Assembly: GCA_947450015.1 (NCBI GenBank)
Contig: CANFUB010000127.1
Coordinates: 1 to 7,215 of the forward strand
Source: Bacteroidota bacterium
GTDB taxonomy: Bacteria > Bacteroidota > Bacteroidia > NS11-12g > UBA955
Length of the DNA: 7,215 nt
Reading direction: 5' to 3'
Under the pieces are notes generated by a model. It was not told where the DNA came from. It saw only the letters and a list, made by a program, of their open reading frames with translations, and made no database searches. Every line of letters starts with the position of its first letter. The stretch's first letter is position 1. A program made the translations under genes and the position numbers. Below are positions 6,548 to 7,215 of this stretch, one piece after another.

Positions 6548-7215
6548 ATGACAGTAACATTCCAAGACATGGGTTTAAGTCAACCTGTGTCCGATGCAAT
6601 TAGAGATTTAGGCTACATCAATCCCACTCCAATCCAACAACAAGCCATTCCGGTTTTATTAAAAGGGACAAAAGATTTCGTAGGTTTAGCTCAGACAGGT
6701 ACAGGTAAAACAGCAGCTTTCGGTTTACCATTATTATCACTAATTGACACATCAATTAAACAAGTACAGGGTTTAGTAATATGCCCGACGAGAGAGCTTT
6801 GTATGCAGATTGCCAAAGATTTTGTAGATTATGGCAAGTATATGAACGATTTTCATTCTGTAGCCGTATACGGTGGCAGTAGCATTGAAAATCAAATTAA
6901 ACAAATTAAAAGAGGCGCACAGATTGTAGTGGCTACTCCTGGTAGATTAATTGATTTAATCGAAAGAAGAGCCCTTAAATTAGATGCCGTAACACATGTT
7001 GTGCTAGATGAAGCTGACGAAATGTTGAACATGGGCTTTAGAGAAGATATTGAAAATATCCTTTCTCATGCTACATCAAGACAGGCCGCTTGGTTATTTA
7101 GTGCTACCATGCCAAAAGAAGTAAGAAGAATTGCTGAAACCTTCATGCAGAATCCTGCAGAGGTTAAAGTAACTTCTGAAATCACTGCTAAAAACATTAA
7201 ACACGTTTATTACCA
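6548..7215 (+). CDS. DEAD-box ATP-dependent RNA helicase (partial, 3' end outside window)
   Basis: An RNA-dependent ATPase that unwinds short RNA duplexes, of the kind involved in ribosome assembly, mRNA decay or cold adaptation. The visible 222 codons make up nearly all of the first RecA-like domain, with motifs in canonical order: F5, the Q motif with Q30 in NPTPIQQQAIP, Walker A/motif I AQTGTGKT (48-55), motif Ia PTREL (80-84), the GG pair at 109-110, motif Ib TPGR (130-133), motif II DEAD (154-157) and motif III SAT (185-187). No motif is degenerate. The second RecA domain and any C-terminal RNA-binding extension are cut off by the window edge, so a subfamily such as DeaD/CsdA or RhlE cannot be assigned. 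The ATG is supported by the usual distance to F5 and the Q motif and by the promoter box ending at 6537. Confidence 0.95.
   Translation, partial: MTVTFQDMGLSQPVSDAIRDLGYINPTPIQQQAIPVLLKGTKDFVGLAQTGTGKTAAFGLPLLSLIDTSIKQVQGLVICPTRELCMQIAKDFVDYGKYMNDFHSVAVYGGSSIENQIKQIKRGAQIVVATPGRLIDLIERRALKLDAVTHVVLDEADEMLNMGFREDIENILSHATSRQAAWLFSATMPKEVRRIAETFMQNPAEVKVTSEITAKNIKHVYY

Overview
The window looks like ordinary chromosomal DNA of a Bacteroidota bacterium. The grounds are the protein style (a long Rel/SpoT with an RxRD synthetase motif, a type I MenB), the use of menaquinone, and above all promoter-like TAnnTTTG boxes, the Bacteroidota -7 consensus, directly in front of four genes, with no clear Shine-Dalgarno sequences. 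I cannot name a genus. No RNA gene, CRISPR array, insertion sequence or phage gene is visible. Apart from one unrecognised secreted protein, the content is housekeeping.

Layout: 1-239 is a very A+T-rich non-coding stretch (about 19% G+C by hand count). It leads into a complete bifunctional (p)ppGpp synthetase/hydrolase gene on the plus strand (257-2485). Facing it on the minus strand is a two-gene unit: a secreted protein of unknown function (3750-2821) and, 9 nt later, a [2Fe-2S] ferredoxin (2811-2482). The ferredoxin and rel genes converge so tightly that their TAA stop codons share one palindromic TTAA. A short divergent region (3751-3867) carries the promoter of that unit and the promoter of menD-menB on the plus strand (3868-5544 and 5541-6362), which overlap as ATGA. 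After menB come a perfect 12-bp hairpin, a 185-nt intergenic region, and the first 222 codons of a DEAD-box RNA helicase that runs off the end of the window.

Function: MenD and MenB carry out two steps of the classical (o-succinylbenzoate) menaquinone pathway, the first committed step and the formation of the naphthoate ring. The other men genes are not in the window. Rel controls the stringent response, the helicase remodels RNA, and the ferredoxin is an electron carrier most like the ISC type. These are separate core functions and I see no single pathway joining them.

The most useful observation is positional. Four independent genes have a TAnnTTTG-like box ending 9-10 nt before the start codon. 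This predicts nearly leaderless mRNAs and settles several start codons, including the TTG start of menD and the third of three candidate starts of rel. I did not find evidence for a new multi-gene system.
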